Assembly: GCF_041504345.1 (NCBI RefSeq)
Contig: NZ_CP167895.1
Span: 1,612,001 to 1,676,000 of the forward strand
Source of the DNA: Vibrio sp. BS-M-Sm-2
GTDB taxonomy: Bacteria > Pseudomonadota > Gammaproteobacteria > Enterobacterales > Vibrionaceae
Direction of reading: 5' to 3'
DNA: 64,000 nt
The notes under the pieces: model-generated
The model's input: the letters and a program-made list of their open reading frames with translations, nothing else
Database searches by the model: none
What the model was told of the DNA's origin: nothing
Made by a program: the position numbers and the translations under genes
In this document: positions 36,276 through 45,903 of the stretch, in pieces
How the letters are laid out: each line of letters begins with the position of its first letter
Position numbering within the stretch: position 1 is the first letter of the stretch

Positions 36276-37259
36276 TCAGAATTTATAGTCCACACCAACG
36301 CTTGTGAATACTTGTTCTGAATTATAAAAATCGATATTTGAATCAATAGATCTTAAGCCAAGTAACGTGACAAACGACCAATCTTTATAGCCCATCAAGC
36401 CACTAAACTCGTACGCTAAAAAGGCACCATATTCATTATCTTCGCGCGCTTTACCATAAATAGGGTTGGCTTCATCGTACTGACGATCACTTGCATCGAG
36501 CGTAACAACGAAACCATGACGGCCGATTCGCTTAGCGTAGTTTAATTCTATGCCATAGCTATCGAAGCTGAGTGCTCCCCCTTCTGCGTCTGAGTGGAAA
36601 TACACCATTGAAGGAACAAATAGACCTGCTTGGTTTGGCAAGATAAAGCGGTACCCTGCTTTGGCGTATAAATAGGTTCTTTCTCTATCAAGCAGCACAG
36701 CTTCTTCCGGAGATAAGCCTTGGGTGCCCGATAACTCATCATCAACGTCAGATTCACCAATCGCGAAATCCGTTCGAAAGCCAGTACCGCCTATATTAGT
36801 CATTTGCAATCGCCCAACATTACCTTTTACATCGGTTTCGTTTCGATTGACGCCAACCGCATATGGGTCAGACCAAGCCTTACCTGAGATAAGGGTAGGA
36901 AGAACAGAAAAGTCTAATATGGTGCCTCCAGAAAGTTGGTATCTATAACCGATCTCAAACGCAATGGTACCTGTTGCAATATCCTCTCGCGTCGTACCCG
37001 CATACACTTGGTGAGTCAGCGATTCGCCAAAAGTATATTGAACAGTACCCAAAAAGCCGAGTAACCCTTGGTTTTCACTCTCCCCTTCCTGGGTGTTAGT
37101 TGCTTGATTCGAATCTTGTTCAGTACTCAAATTACTACTGTCAGAGTAGAAACCGGCCAATACACTGAAGTTACCGCTGAAACCTTCACTTGGAGCGAGA
37201 CCACTGTATGCAGGCATTGAAGCCAATGCAGAAAAGACAACTGGTAAAACAAACCTCAT
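36276..37259 (-). CDS. DUF2860 outer membrane protein
   Basis: 327 aa from the ATG at 37259, chosen because it gives a proper signal peptide (MRFVLPVVFSALASMPAYSG); an upstream ATG at 37289 would add ten residues. The protein is beta-rich and ends in VGVDYKF, with the terminal Phe expected of an outer membrane barrel. The N-terminal LAPSEGFSGNFSVLAGFYSD and the acidic insert near 45-60 fit DUF2860, a family common in Vibrio. Function of the family is unknown. Confidence 0.85.
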   Translation of the reverse strand: MRFVLPVVFSALASMPAYSGLAPSEGFSGNFSVLAGFYSDSSNLSTEQDSNQATNTQEGESENQGLLGFLGTVQYTFGESLTHQVYAGTTREDIATGTIAFEIGYRYQLSGGTILDFSVLPTLISGKAWSDPYAVGVNRNETDVKGNVGRLQMTNIGGTGFRTDFAIGESDVDDELSGTQGLSPEEAVLLDRERTYLYAKAGYRFILPNQAGLFVPSMVYFHSDAEGGALSFDSYGIELNYAKRIGRHGFVVTLDASDRQYDEANPIYGKAREDNEYGAFLAYEFSGLMGYKDWSFVTLLGLRSIDSNIDFYNSEQVFTSVGVDYKF

Positions 37260-37463
37260 ATTCACATCCATTACTTGAATAATCATCAAGTAACTATAAG
37301 CATCAAAATAAAATTATAACAAGCATTTAACAATGTAAATTTATTCGCTTGGCGCAGTCGATATCGCTAACCATTCAATCAAAGACACAACAAATTGATC
37401 TATCACGATTGAGCTCTCGTAATACCTCTCGAAAATAACGGACACAACTCAAAGGAAGACAAT

Positions 37464-37961
37464 ATGTTTAATAAACTAATCAAAACCATGTCAGTGCTAG
37501 TTGCGACGCTTCTTTTTGCAGCTTTTGCTCACGCTGATCACCACGGAATGAAGAAAGATATCGTTGACGTGGCGGCTGAAAATGGCTCTTTCAATACCTT
37601 GGTAGCTGCAGCAAAGGCGGCAGGCTTAGTTGAAACATTGAAAGGTGATGGCCCGTTCACTGTGTTTGCGCCAACGGATGAAGCGTTCGCTGCACTACCT
37701 GAAGGAACGGTTGATATGCTGTTGAAGCCAGAAAACAAAGACAAGCTAATCGCAGTACTGACCTATCATGTGGTGCCAGGAAAAATAATGGCGTCTGAAG
37801 TGATGAAACTTGATAGTGCCGTAACAGTGCAAGGTGAAACGGTAATGGTAGGAATTGATCACGGCAATGTGATGATCAACAAAGCGCAGGTCGTGATGGC
37901 AGATGTTGAAGCGAGCAATGGTGTTATTCATGTTATTGACGCTGTATTACTGCCTAAATAA
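37464..37961 (+). CDS. Secreted fasciclin (FAS1) domain protein
   Basis: 165 aa with a signal peptide (cleavage near AHA). It has a single FAS1 domain: FNTLVAAAKAAGLVETL, GPFTVFAPTDEAFAALP, LTYHVVPGKIMASEV and NGVIHVIDAVLLPK, all family hallmarks. FAS1 proteins mediate adhesion or bind ligands. An AAGGAAG ribosome site supports the start. It is a single gene followed by a hairpin. Confidence 0.93.
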   Translation: MFNKLIKTMSVLVATLLFAAFAHADHHGMKKDIVDVAAENGSFNTLVAAAKAAGLVETLKGDGPFTVFAPTDEAFAALPEGTVDMLLKPENKDKLIAVLTYHVVPGKIMASEVMKLDSAVTVQGETVMVGIDHGNVMINKAQVVMADVEASNGVIHVIDAVLLPK

Positions 37962-37992
37962 CACAGACGAACACAAATCAAAGGTTCTTAGA

Positions 37993-38017
37993 GGTGTGAC
38001 AGGTTCACACCCTTTTC
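37993..38017 (+). terminator. Terminator of the fasciclin gene
   Basis: GGTGTGA pairs with TCACACC over a five-base loop, followed by CTTTTC. Confidence 0.65.
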
Positions 38018-38087
38018 ATGTTTAAATACCAAGTTAAGATCGGTATCAAATTAGCCGAGCCTGCCTTTATATAAGTAAGAACCCGGA

Positions 38088-38483
38088 TTACATAAACAAG
38101 CGCCCGAATATCAGAAAGGCCGCCATCGATACCACCTTTGTGAAAACCACCACCCATATGCAATCACCAATACTAGAGTGCGTCGCTTTCCCCAGTAGGA
38201 ACACAAATAGAATCAACCCTAACACCCAGCCCACTGTCGGAATCAATGACACCAAAGCAACGATTACAGCAATAGTAAGAAGGGATTTAAAATCTGCGAC
38301 CACGAATGACATTTTAGAGGCGATATACATACAACATGCGGTGATTAATGCGTCCATCACAAACGCTAAAGCTTCAATACCCACTTTTCTTCCTTCACTG
38401 ATATTAGTTGAAGTGAATATTATCTCTAAAGTGATGATTTTTCTCGAAGAGGAGAACAAAAAAGCAGGCAAAAACTGTAACAA
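38088..38483 (-). CDS. Small integral membrane protein, unknown function
   Basis: 131 aa with about three membrane segments (near 41-62, 68-90 and 105-128 by hydrophobicity). The start is uncertain: the longest frame begins with TTG at 38483, eight bases after the acetyltransferase stop, and the ribosome site is weak. A frame on the opposite strand over the same bases (38140-38538) encodes a much less protein-like sequence, so I take this hydrophobic one as real. It may be co-transcribed with the acetyltransferase upstream. Confidence 0.6.
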   Translation of the reverse strand: MLQFLPAFLFSSSRKIITLEIIFTSTNISEGRKVGIEALAFVMDALITACCMYIASKMSFVVADFKSLLTIAVIVALVSLIPTVGWVLGLILFVFLLGKATHSSIGDCIWVVVFTKVVSMAAFLIFGRLFM

Positions 38484-38491
38484 AAATGAGA

Positions 38492-38971
38492 TTACCGTTC
38501 CTCTGAAGGCACTACCTTCTCCATCACGTAATTGGTGAGTTTTACGCCACGCATTTCGACTTGCTGCTCATTAACGACTGCAAAACCAAGGTGCTCATAG
38601 AAAGGCCTAGCGGTAATACTCACCTCTGAAAAGTATCGAGAGAGACCACGAGCCCGACCAACCTCAAATACATGCTCCATTAAAGCTCTAGCGACGCCTT
38701 TGCCTTGATATTCATGATGACAGAAAAAGTGGTCAATCAGGCCATTGGGTTGCAGGTCAGTATAGCCAACAACGCAACCATCTAGCTCAGCCACAAAGGG
38801 TTGTAACCCATTCATACGCTTTTGCCATAACGCAAAGTCAAAGCTACTAGGTGCCCAAGCTTCGACTTGCTGTTGAGAATAATCTCGAACATTCACATTA
38901 CGTACAGTATGAAAGAAGATCTCCCACAGTGCTTTGTCATCACTCGTTTGATAATTTCGAATTCTAACCAC
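38492..38971 (-). CDS. GNAT-family N-acetyltransferase
   Basis: 159 aa, GTG start with AGGAG seven bases upstream. The acetyl-CoA-binding segment is HHEYQGKGVARALMEHV, and the C-terminal ITARPFYEHLGFAVVNEQ completes the fold. The N-terminal VRIRNYQTSDDKALWEIF is typical of YafP-like acetyltransferases. The substrate is unknown. Confidence 0.88.
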   Translation of the reverse strand: MVRIRNYQTSDDKALWEIFFHTVRNVNVRDYSQQQVEAWAPSSFDFALWQKRMNGLQPFVAELDGCVVGYTDLQPNGLIDHFFCHHEYQGKGVARALMEHVFEVGRARGLSRYFSEVSITARPFYEHLGFAVVNEQQVEMRGVKLTNYVMEKVVPSEER

Positions 38972-39075
38972 GACATACTCCTTTTTGTCCTAAGCCCTTT
39001 CAAAGGGGCAAATAAACAGCTGAATCAACAGGCTCTATAATCCAAACTCAACAACCTCAGCTTTCGATCAAGAGA

Positions 39076-39390
39076 TCAACGATAAAACACAGCCAACCAG
39101 ATCGTCACCATGTCTTTATCCGTACCAATGACCTTGTGCTTTTCTCGTGCAGCGATGTTGATGTAATCCCCTTTTGATAAAGTAACAACGCGTCCATCTT
39201 CAAACTCGATGACACCTTGACCTTCAAGCACCATTACCCATTCATTCTCTTCTTGGTCATACCAACCTTTATCTGGAGAACTGTGCCCATGCGACAGTAT
39301 TCTTTCGATTCGAACACTGTCGTTGGCAATCAGGTCATTGAATATTTCATTGGGCATTGACGAAGGAACATCATTGTAAATGTTTGGCAT
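39076..39390 (-). CDS. Cupin-domain protein
   Basis: 104 aa from the ATG at 39390 (GGAGA five bases upstream; a TTG one codon earlier is less likely). A single small cupin barrel shows the first motif around HGHSSPDKGWYDQEENEW and the second around GDYINIAAREKHKV. It resembles the cupins annotated as phosphoribosylaminoimidazole carboxylase-like or cysteine dioxygenase-like, but the enzymatic role cannot be read from the sequence. Confidence 0.82.
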   Translation of the reverse strand: MPNIYNDVPSSMPNEIFNDLIANDSVRIERILSHGHSSPDKGWYDQEENEWVMVLEGQGVIEFEDGRVVTLSKGDYINIAAREKHKVIGTDKDMVTIWLAVFYR

Positions 39391-39451
39391 CAAGCTCTCC
39401 TAGCTAGCATTGAATTGATTAACAACCTGGACTTGAACTGCACTGTAAAAC

Positions 39452-39955
39452 CTAAGCAGCAGCACTCTTTCTGAAATAAAAACGGTAATAGCCCACCAAG
39501 TTACTGCAGATAAACAGCGCCTCCATAAGAACCGCTGTTGGCGAGCCAACTAAGTAATTGTGAACCAACCAAAAACTGGTTCCGATGATCATCAATTCTC
39601 TTAATCTGCGGTCATCTTTGTTAAAGGCAGCAAAGGTTTGAAACACGGAAGCAAAGCAGCTCAATATGCTGGTCAGCCCTGAGTAAGTCACAACCGTTGC
39701 GATCACCGACATGGAACAGAACAAATATTTAAACTTAGACGATGTAGAAAATACACTCGTTAAATAACGGATTGTTGCAATGATCATTAAACTCGCCGCT
39801 GTCCATTGCTCGAGCAAAATAAAATGACTAGAGATAAGCACGCCAGCAAAGAATAGACAGGTTACAATTTTCTTCCTTTCTTTAAACTGAAAAGACAGAA
39901 GATCGAAACAGATAGCAATCGCGACGAGTATTTGAGAAAGATAAAAGGCTGACAT
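39452..39955 (-). CDS. YgjV-family inner membrane protein
   Basis: 167 aa with around five to six membrane segments across its length and a basic C-terminus. The pattern of LSFQFKERKKI near residue 20 and FWLVHNYLVGSPTAVLMEA near 130 is characteristic of the YgjV (Imp-YgjV) family. Function unknown. It follows the cupin gene region on the same strand with about 60 bases between. Confidence 0.8.
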   Translation of the reverse strand: MSAFYLSQILVAIAICFDLLSFQFKERKKIVTCLFFAGVLISSHFILLEQWTAASLMIIATIRYLTSVFSTSSKFKYLFCSMSVIATVVTYSGLTSILSCFASVFQTFAAFNKDDRRLRELMIIGTSFWLVHNYLVGSPTAVLMEALFICSNLVGYYRFYFRKSAAA

Positions 39956-40096
39956 TGTGATTCCTTCAATAATAACATTACACCCTAGCCGTTTTGCTCA
40001 ACCATAAATGGCCTAAGAAAACTCACTTGGTTAGTCAAAAAAATACGGCAACAATGCTTTATAGATTCAACTGAGCTCTAAAGATTCAACAAAGCT

Positions 40097-40897
40097 CTAA
40101 AGCTTCAACACACCACTAATCACAGTAATAGCCGAACCAATCAGCTTGATTCGCCCGTTAGCTAATAACTCTGTCGACATATAACCACCACGACGAGACG
40201 CCTGATAAGCACTGAAGCAGCTTTTGTTTAGCTTTTCAGCCCAGTGCTGCGTCAATGCACAATGTGCCGAGCCAGTCACAGGATCTTCATTAACCCCAAC
40301 CCAGGGTGCAAAGTAGCGAGAAACAAAATCAAGCTCCGCATTTGATGATAGCGCTGTCACCACAACACCTCGTCCTTGAATGCCTTTTAAAGCATCAAAG
40401 TTCGGTGAAAGCTCCAATAGCACTTGTTCGTTGGAAACTTCAATTAACTGCTTAGACTCAAACTCTCTGAATGAAACGACTTGATGCGGCTCTAAGCCAA
40501 GATATTCAAGTAACGTGAGGTTGGGTTCGGAACACAATGATAACTGAGTACTTGGGAAATCAAGCTCAATAGACGATTCACAAACTGCGGCTGATAACTC
40601 CCCTGATAATGTGTTGAACACAACTCTATCACCTGGATTGATCAGCCCTTGTTCTTTCATTACATGAACAGTTGCCAGTGTACCATGCCCACATAACTTC
40701 ACTTCTACTTCGGGAGTGAACCATTTAAGAGTCATGGTGCTAAGCGAAAGAAAAGCCGTTTCGGATACCGCCATCTCTTCAGCGATTGAAAACATTAGCG
40801 ACTCATCCAATGGCTCTTTGGAGATGCAGACCCCAGCAGGGTTCCCTTTAAACGCTTGAGTTGTAAACGAATCTACTTGATATATCTCTAAACTCAC
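40097..40897 (-). CDS. PhzF-family isomerase/epimerase
   Basis: 266 aa, GTG start with AGGCAG upstream. The N-terminal QVDSFTTQAFKGNPAGVCI and the acid residue in AVSETAFLS (Glu equivalent to the PhzF catalytic Glu) are present. LCGHGTLATVHV and VNEDPVTGSAHCALTQHW are the two conserved loops. The family includes phenazine-pathway isomerases and many uncharacterised housekeeping enzymes; no phenazine genes are nearby, so the substrate is unknown. Confidence 0.92.
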   Translation of the reverse strand: MSLEIYQVDSFTTQAFKGNPAGVCISKEPLDESLMFSIAEEMAVSETAFLSLSTMTLKWFTPEVEVKLCGHGTLATVHVMKEQGLINPGDRVVFNTLSGELSAAVCESSIELDFPSTQLSLCSEPNLTLLEYLGLEPHQVVSFREFESKQLIEVSNEQVLLELSPNFDALKGIQGRGVVVTALSSNAELDFVSRYFAPWVGVNEDPVTGSAHCALTQHWAEKLNKSCFSAYQASRRGGYMSTELLANGRIKLIGSAITVISGVLKL

Positions 40898-41086
40898 AAT
40901 ACTGCCTAGCTCTGGTATTGATTAAATATTGCTGACTACAATAAGCACAAACACTCTGTGCTACAAGTGTTTAACAGCAACTTTACTATTGCTTATTCAA
41001 TAAGTATGGATTGATAAACTGGGCGTTATCAAAAGAGTTTACGAGTTCAACAGAACGTTGAGTATATGGCTTAAACCAAAGATAAG

Positions 41087-41120
41087 GCTTATTTGTTCCC
41101 TAATTAGGGAACAAATAAGC
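41087..41120. repeat. Perfect 34-bp palindrome
   Basis: Arms GCTTATTTGTTCCC and GGGAACAAATAAGC are separated by TAATTA, itself palindromic. It lies between the LysE gene stop (41195) and the PhzF start (40897), and could end LysE transcripts although no T-run follows. Confidence 0.75.
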
Positions 41121-41170
41121 GCACGTTCGCGGCACACCGACATCATATTGAGCTACGAACGTAAGCTTAT
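41115..41170. repeat. Overlapping alternative inverted repeat
   Basis: ATAAGCGCACGTTCG (41115-41129) is complementary to CGAACGTAAGCTTAT (41156-41170) at 13 of 15 positions. Its left arm shares ATAAGC with the right arm of the 34-bp palindrome, so the two structures cannot form together. Confidence 0.6.
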
Positions 41171-41194
41171 GGAGTAATTACGATTCAATTAAAT

Positions 41195-41845
41195 CTAATG
41201 GCGTACTAGAGCAGATTTCACAATAGTCAAGCCAAGTAGGCCTAGCATGACACCAGTCACTTTATCAATGTAGTAAGCGACACGCGTAAATTCTCGGCGG
41301 ACTTTAGGTGCAGATAAAAGGAATATAATCGCGGCATCCCACACAAACACAACCACTGTCATCCAAATACCTAACCCCAATTTGAACATGAAACCCACCT
41401 CATTATTCAGTACAACCGTGAATAAGCTCAAGTAGAACAAAAGATTTTTAGGATTAAGAATTCCAGATAGAAAACCCGTGACGAATTCTTTAAGAAAAGT
41501 CGTTTGATTGGAGGTACTTTCTTCAGCAACATCAATATTGCTGTAATTACATTTTTTGGCTCTTAACGCTTGAACAGCAAGATAAACGAGAAATACTCCA
41601 CCAATAATCTTCAATGCAATCATAACAGAAACGGATGCCGCCAAAATCGAGCCGACACCAACTAGGCATAAAGCAATATAAACAGCATTTGCACTGGCAA
41701 TACCGCATGCAACACCTAACGCCTTTCTTCCCTTATTTCGAACAGCACTCTTCACCACAATCACAAAATCTGGCCCGGGACTTAACAACGCCAAAAAGTG
41801 GGCAATCGCCACGGTAACAAATACACCAACTAAACCTGCATCCAT
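41195..41845 (-). CDS. LysE-family amino acid exporter (RhtB-like)
   Basis: 216 aa with about six membrane segments. The family motif FLALLSPGPDFVIVVKSAVR near residues 18-37 is clear, followed by GRKALGVACGIASANAVYIA and GFLSGILNPKNLLFYLSLF. These transporters export amino acids or homoserine lactone-like compounds. It is divergent from the polyamine-binding-protein gene at 42218. Confidence 0.92.
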   Translation of the reverse strand: MDAGLVGVFVTVAIAHFLALLSPGPDFVIVVKSAVRNKGRKALGVACGIASANAVYIALCLVGVGSILAASVSVMIALKIIGGVFLVYLAVQALRAKKCNYSNIDVAEESTSNQTTFLKEFVTGFLSGILNPKNLLFYLSLFTVVLNNEVGFMFKLGLGIWMTVVVFVWDAAIIFLLSAPKVRREFTRVAYYIDKVTGVMLGLLGLTIVKSALVRH

Positions 41846-42217
41846 AAACTAACTTCCTTGTAGCTCAATTAATGCTTTACTATTGCATAATTAACGAAAA
41901 AGCACGCGGTCAATTGCATATTTATTTGCCCATTTTCAAATAATTAGACAGACTACGCGTTTTCATCAATCCAAATCAGAAGTCTATGGCCTCATGTAAG
42001 CGCTTTTTCAGCTTTTCGTTCACTAAAGCGTAATATCACCATGATTTAACTTAATTATCTTGTAACCAAAGCTAGTTTATCGTTCTAACTGGATCGCAAG
42101 AATTGGGTATCTGCATGCAATGCATAAAGTTGAAGTGAAATTAGAGAGATAAATTTGAACCATGTCGCAAATTTTGGTCTACGATTGAGTTAGGTAAAGT
42201 AGGAAAGGAATCCGCCA
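41846..42217. other. Divergent intergenic region, LysE and NspS-like genes
   Basis: 372 AT-rich bases containing the promoters for both directions. I see a short TGCATGCAATGCAT run at 42112-42125 but no convincing operator, small gene or hairpin. Confidence 0.5.
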
Positions 42218-43249
42218 GTGAAATCACTTTATGCTTCAGTTCTTGTGTCATCATCCATTTTGACTGGCACGGCATTTGGCCAACAGAATGACATATATCT
42301 CTACAATTGGGACGAATTTCTCTCTGACAGCGTCGTGACCCAATTAAGTGACACATACGGCATTTCTTTGAAACAACAGTTTTTTTCTGACGAATCGATC
42401 AGAGATGAAGTGCTATTAAGCGAACGTCGGGGCGCATTTGAGCTGGTGATTATAGAAAGCGTAAAGCTCAAGGCACTAGCCCAACAGAATCTATTTCATA
42501 ACCTTCATGAACTACAACAATCCATTGCTGGCAACATCGATTCAAGGTGGGTTGAAGGATGTGGAGAGCATGGTATCCCCTATGCTTGGGGGACAGCGGG
42601 AATCTTATATCGAAGTGACAAAGTAAGCACTCCCACCTCTTGGAAAGCTATTCTCGAACCAGACGCGAACAGCCGTGGTCGCATAAGTATGTATTACGAA
42701 CCAACCGATTTGGTGAGTACCGCATTGTTAGCAAATGAATTTGAGCCATTCACTAATAACGAGCAAGAACTTCGCGTAGCTTACAAAACCCTGCAAGCTC
42801 AAAAGCCTCATATTGAAAGCAGTGAGTACGTCATTGACTATATCCACCAACCTGAACGTCTCGCTGAGATCAACCTCGCCTACGGCTACTCAGGCGATAG
42901 CTATGTACTGAACGATGCGGAACCTAATGCTTCTTGGGCTTATATTGTCCCTAACGAAGGTACTACGTTATGGTTGGAATGTATTGCTGCAATTAACAAC
43001 GGTGAGCTATCTCCACAAGCGACCACGATTCTATTATTCTTATCTCAACCCGAGATCGCCGCTCAAAACGCGATGGACTCCTGGTTTGCAACTCCAAGCT
43101 CGAAAGCAAAAGTACTGACCACTCAAGAGTATCAAAACGATCCGGAGCTATTCCCTAGCAAAGAGGTATTAGAACGCAGCTATCTATATGAGCAACTCGA
43201 GCCCAATAGTATTCAAATCCGTAACCGTATTGTCGACAGTTTGAGATAA
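42218..43249 (+). CDS. NspS-like periplasmic polyamine-binding protein
   Basis: 343 aa with a GTG start, AGGAAAGGAA ribosome site and signal peptide (cleavage near AFG). It has the fold pattern of PotD/PotF-type binding proteins: IYLYNWDEFLSD at the mature N-terminus, IPYAWGTAGILYRSDKV and LAYGYSGDSYVLNDA, and WAYIVPNEGTTLWLE, which holds ligand-box residues. No transporter permease is near. Instead it is three bases upstream of a GGDEF-EAL membrane protein, the same arrangement as V. cholerae NspS/MbaA, where the binding protein senses norspermidine and controls c-di-GMP. It is probably a homologue or paralogue of that pair; which polyamine is bound is unknown. Confidence 0.85.
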   Translation: MKSLYASVLVSSSILTGTAFGQQNDIYLYNWDEFLSDSVVTQLSDTYGISLKQQFFSDESIRDEVLLSERRGAFELVIIESVKLKALAQQNLFHNLHELQQSIAGNIDSRWVEGCGEHGIPYAWGTAGILYRSDKVSTPTSWKAILEPDANSRGRISMYYEPTDLVSTALLANEFEPFTNNEQELRVAYKTLQAQKPHIESSEYVIDYIHQPERLAEINLAYGYSGDSYVLNDAEPNASWAYIVPNEGTTLWLECIAAINNGELSPQATTILLFLSQPEIAAQNAMDSWFATPSSKAKVLTTQEYQNDPELFPSKEVLERSYLYEQLEPNSIQIRNRIVDSLR

Positions 43250-43252
43250 TCA

Positions 43253-45682
43253 ATGCCATTATTGAAGAAGCTCTATTTTGTACTCATTCCTACGTTATTG
43301 TTCGTATTTGCAATAGGCGGAGTGGTTACCTATAACTTAGCCTCTAACCACACTAAACACCTGTATTTAGACGAAGTACAATCCGATGTAAATACCGCCC
43401 TAGTTGCGGCTGAGTACGAACAACTCGGCTTGTCTTTACTAGTAAAAGATATTGGTTCATCCTTACAGTTCTTACGATATATTCAAAACCCCGGAGACTA
43501 CACCACCTTATCCCTATTGGAAAAAAGAGTACTTCGAGTCTTAAACCAAAGTCACGTAAATCAATTTGGTCAACGTAATATCTATATTGTTGATCCTAAA
43601 TTCCAATTAACGCTATCTACTTTACGAGTTGACCCTTTTGAAGGCCTAAAAATCCCCGATAATATCTACGAGAAAGTTTTCGATATCTATACATCTTTGA
43701 TCAATAAGAATGAACTCTCCCACGAAGGCTTTTCTTATATCTCTGTGAGTGGTGAACTCAGATACGCTTATGTTGCTGCAATAGACCCTTATTTACTCCC
43801 CCAGGACAAACGCGCAAAAATGAGTTTGAATCGATATATATTGATTGCAGATGGCCCATTAAAACAACTCTCTAATTTACTCACCAAATATAACGATGAT
43901 GACAATACGCAACTTCTAATTGAACCATCATCAAATACCGAGCATATTGACAACACGCAATTCGTTATTAAATCCTTTAAACAAACTAAAGACAGCATCA
44001 ACGTTGAGATGAATAGTCGACATTTTCTCGCTCAAATTAATATTCGTGAAAAGAAATTCAATCCAGAAAAATCCCTCATCGCTCAGGAGACCTTACTTGG
44101 TGGCTTAACGATATTATTCATTATTATGCTCATCGTACACATGGTCGTACGCTACCAATTAGTCCGTCCACTCAAAGACTTGTTACACGAAATCTCCATT
44201 GGTGGACTCAAACTTAGATACTTTAAACGCTCATCCGGACAAAGTGAAATTGACGGACTCAAGAACGCCTATATTGATTCATTGACGGAATTGAAATTCG
44301 AAGCCGAATTTGATCAATTAACCAAGTTAGCCAATAGGCGCTCGTTCATTCGACATCTTGATGTTCGTTTAAAAAGCTCTATGAGCCCACACTGTTACCT
44401 AGTATGTTGGGACATTATCGACTTCCGTAAAATCAATGATTTATACGGTGCAAAGGTGGGCGACAATGTACTCGTTAGTCTAGCCAAAACACTAAGAGAA
44501 ACGTTGCAAAACCAACAATCCTCTTTCGGCTTTAGTTGCAGTGACTATTCTTTAGCAAGGCTGGGAGGAAACCAGTTCATCGCCATCTTAGAAATAGGCG
44601 GGCATCAATCAATAAATGAAGAGATTGAGAACATTAACAACACCCTCACGGGTACGGCTTTCCTCGATTACTATGGTTTCAGGCTCTCGATTGCAACGGG
44701 TGTTCTCCCCGTAGATACCCCGAAATTTGAAGAGATATGGCACCGATGTATCGATGAGATGTTGATTAATGCTAAGGATCATAGTGACGGCGAGAGCCGA
44801 ATTGTTTATGGCGAAGAGTTGCTTCACTCACTTGAAAGGCATGATGTTATCGAGAAAAGGCTATTGGAGTGCTGTGAGAGTGACAACTTTGAACTTCGTT
44901 TTATGCCTATCTTCAATGCTCAAACACTGCATATCGACGGCGCGGAATGTCTGATTCGTTGCCCTGCTCTTTTTGATATCAAAGCAGGGCCAGATGAGTT
45001 CATTCCAGTCGCGGAGAAGAGCAATTTAATCTCCAAACTCGACATGTGGGTCATCAGCACCGCAATCAAGAGCTATAAAGAGCTCTCAGAGATTCACAAC
45101 TACAAAGGTACATTATCCATAAACATATCAGCGATGGAGCTCTATAATCGCAACTTTGCCGGCAACATTCGTAAGGTACTCGAGCGTTATAAAGTTCCGC
45201 CTGGCAACATCATCATTGAAATTACTGAAACCAGCTATGTAAAAAGCACCAAATTGACCGTACAGACAATCGAGAGCATTAGAAGCTTGGGTTTAAAAGT
45301 TTCCCTCGACGACTTCGGTACGGGTTACACAGCATTTAACCAACTTCTTCATTATCCTGTCGATGAGCTTAAAATTGACAAGAGCTTTATCGACAATATC
45401 GCCACCGACAAAGCTGACCGTAAGATGGTCGAATCCATGGTTAACTTGGGCCACTCTTGTGACACCTTAGTTGTTGGGGAAGGAGTCGAATCTATCGAGC
45501 AATATCATCACCTTCGAAAAGCCAACTGCGATCTAATACAGGGTTATTATTTCAGCCAACCATTAACTTACATTGAGTTTATCGAATTTGTTCGTGACCA
45601 TAATCCACAAACAATTCTAGATCAGCAAGATATTTTAAAATCGGTCCCTAACAAAAGGATCATAGCGCTGAACCAAAAATAA
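43253..45682 (+). CDS. MbaA-like membrane GGDEF-EAL protein, GGDEF site degenerate
   Basis: 809 aa. Membrane segments at about 8-28 and 283-304 flank a periplasmic sensor domain. A GGDEF domain (about 355-520) carries LGGNQF at residues 437-442 in place of GGDEF, so diguanylate cyclase activity is unlikely. The EAL domain (about 550-790) starts with AECLIR (E565) and retains EITET, DDFGTGY (D686-D687), LKIDKSFI and GEGVES, consistent with a working phosphodiesterase. With the NspS-like protein immediately upstream it forms a ligand-sensing c-di-GMP module, acting on biofilm or motility. Confidence 0.88.
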   Translation: MPLLKKLYFVLIPTLLFVFAIGGVVTYNLASNHTKHLYLDEVQSDVNTALVAAEYEQLGLSLLVKDIGSSLQFLRYIQNPGDYTTLSLLEKRVLRVLNQSHVNQFGQRNIYIVDPKFQLTLSTLRVDPFEGLKIPDNIYEKVFDIYTSLINKNELSHEGFSYISVSGELRYAYVAAIDPYLLPQDKRAKMSLNRYILIADGPLKQLSNLLTKYNDDDNTQLLIEPSSNTEHIDNTQFVIKSFKQTKDSINVEMNSRHFLAQINIREKKFNPEKSLIAQETLLGGLTILFIIMLIVHMVVRYQLVRPLKDLLHEISIGGLKLRYFKRSSGQSEIDGLKNAYIDSLTELKFEAEFDQLTKLANRRSFIRHLDVRLKSSMSPHCYLVCWDIIDFRKINDLYGAKVGDNVLVSLAKTLRETLQNQQSSFGFSCSDYSLARLGGNQFIAILEIGGHQSINEEIENINNTLTGTAFLDYYGFRLSIATGVLPVDTPKFEEIWHRCIDEMLINAKDHSDGESRIVYGEELLHSLERHDVIEKRLLECCESDNFELRFMPIFNAQTLHIDGAECLIRCPALFDIKAGPDEFIPVAEKSNLISKLDMWVISTAIKSYKELSEIHNYKGTLSINISAMELYNRNFAGNIRKVLERYKVPPGNIIIEITETSYVKSTKLTVQTIESIRSLGLKVSLDDFGTGYTAFNQLLHYPVDELKIDKSFIDNIATDKADRKMVESMVNLGHSCDTLVVGEGVESIEQYHHLRKANCDLIQGYYFSQPLTYIEFIEFVRDHNPQTILDQQDILKSVPNKRIIALNQK

Positions 45683-45903
45683 TTGTTAATCTATTTTTAA
45701 CCTGAGCTACCACCAGAAATCAAGCGCAGTAATAAACATTAGGTGTATTGGGATTAACGTTTATTAAACAGACATAAGTTTCATCCGAAGCGAATAAAAT
45801 ACGTTCAGATAAGGATTGTTATGTAAGGCTGTACACCTAGTCAAAGGTAGAGACATCGATATTAATGAGGAGTAAGAAATTAGAACTAAGCTTTTAAACA
45901 ATC

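Noticed and set aside
38140-38538. 132-aa reading frame on the plus strand over the membrane protein gene
   Set aside because: Composition is not protein-like, and the opposite strand encodes a hydrophobic protein with membrane segments that fits better.
42112-42125. TGCATGCAATGCAT run as a regulatory site
   Set aside because: Short self-similar sequence with no repeat elsewhere; likely chance in an AT-rich gap.
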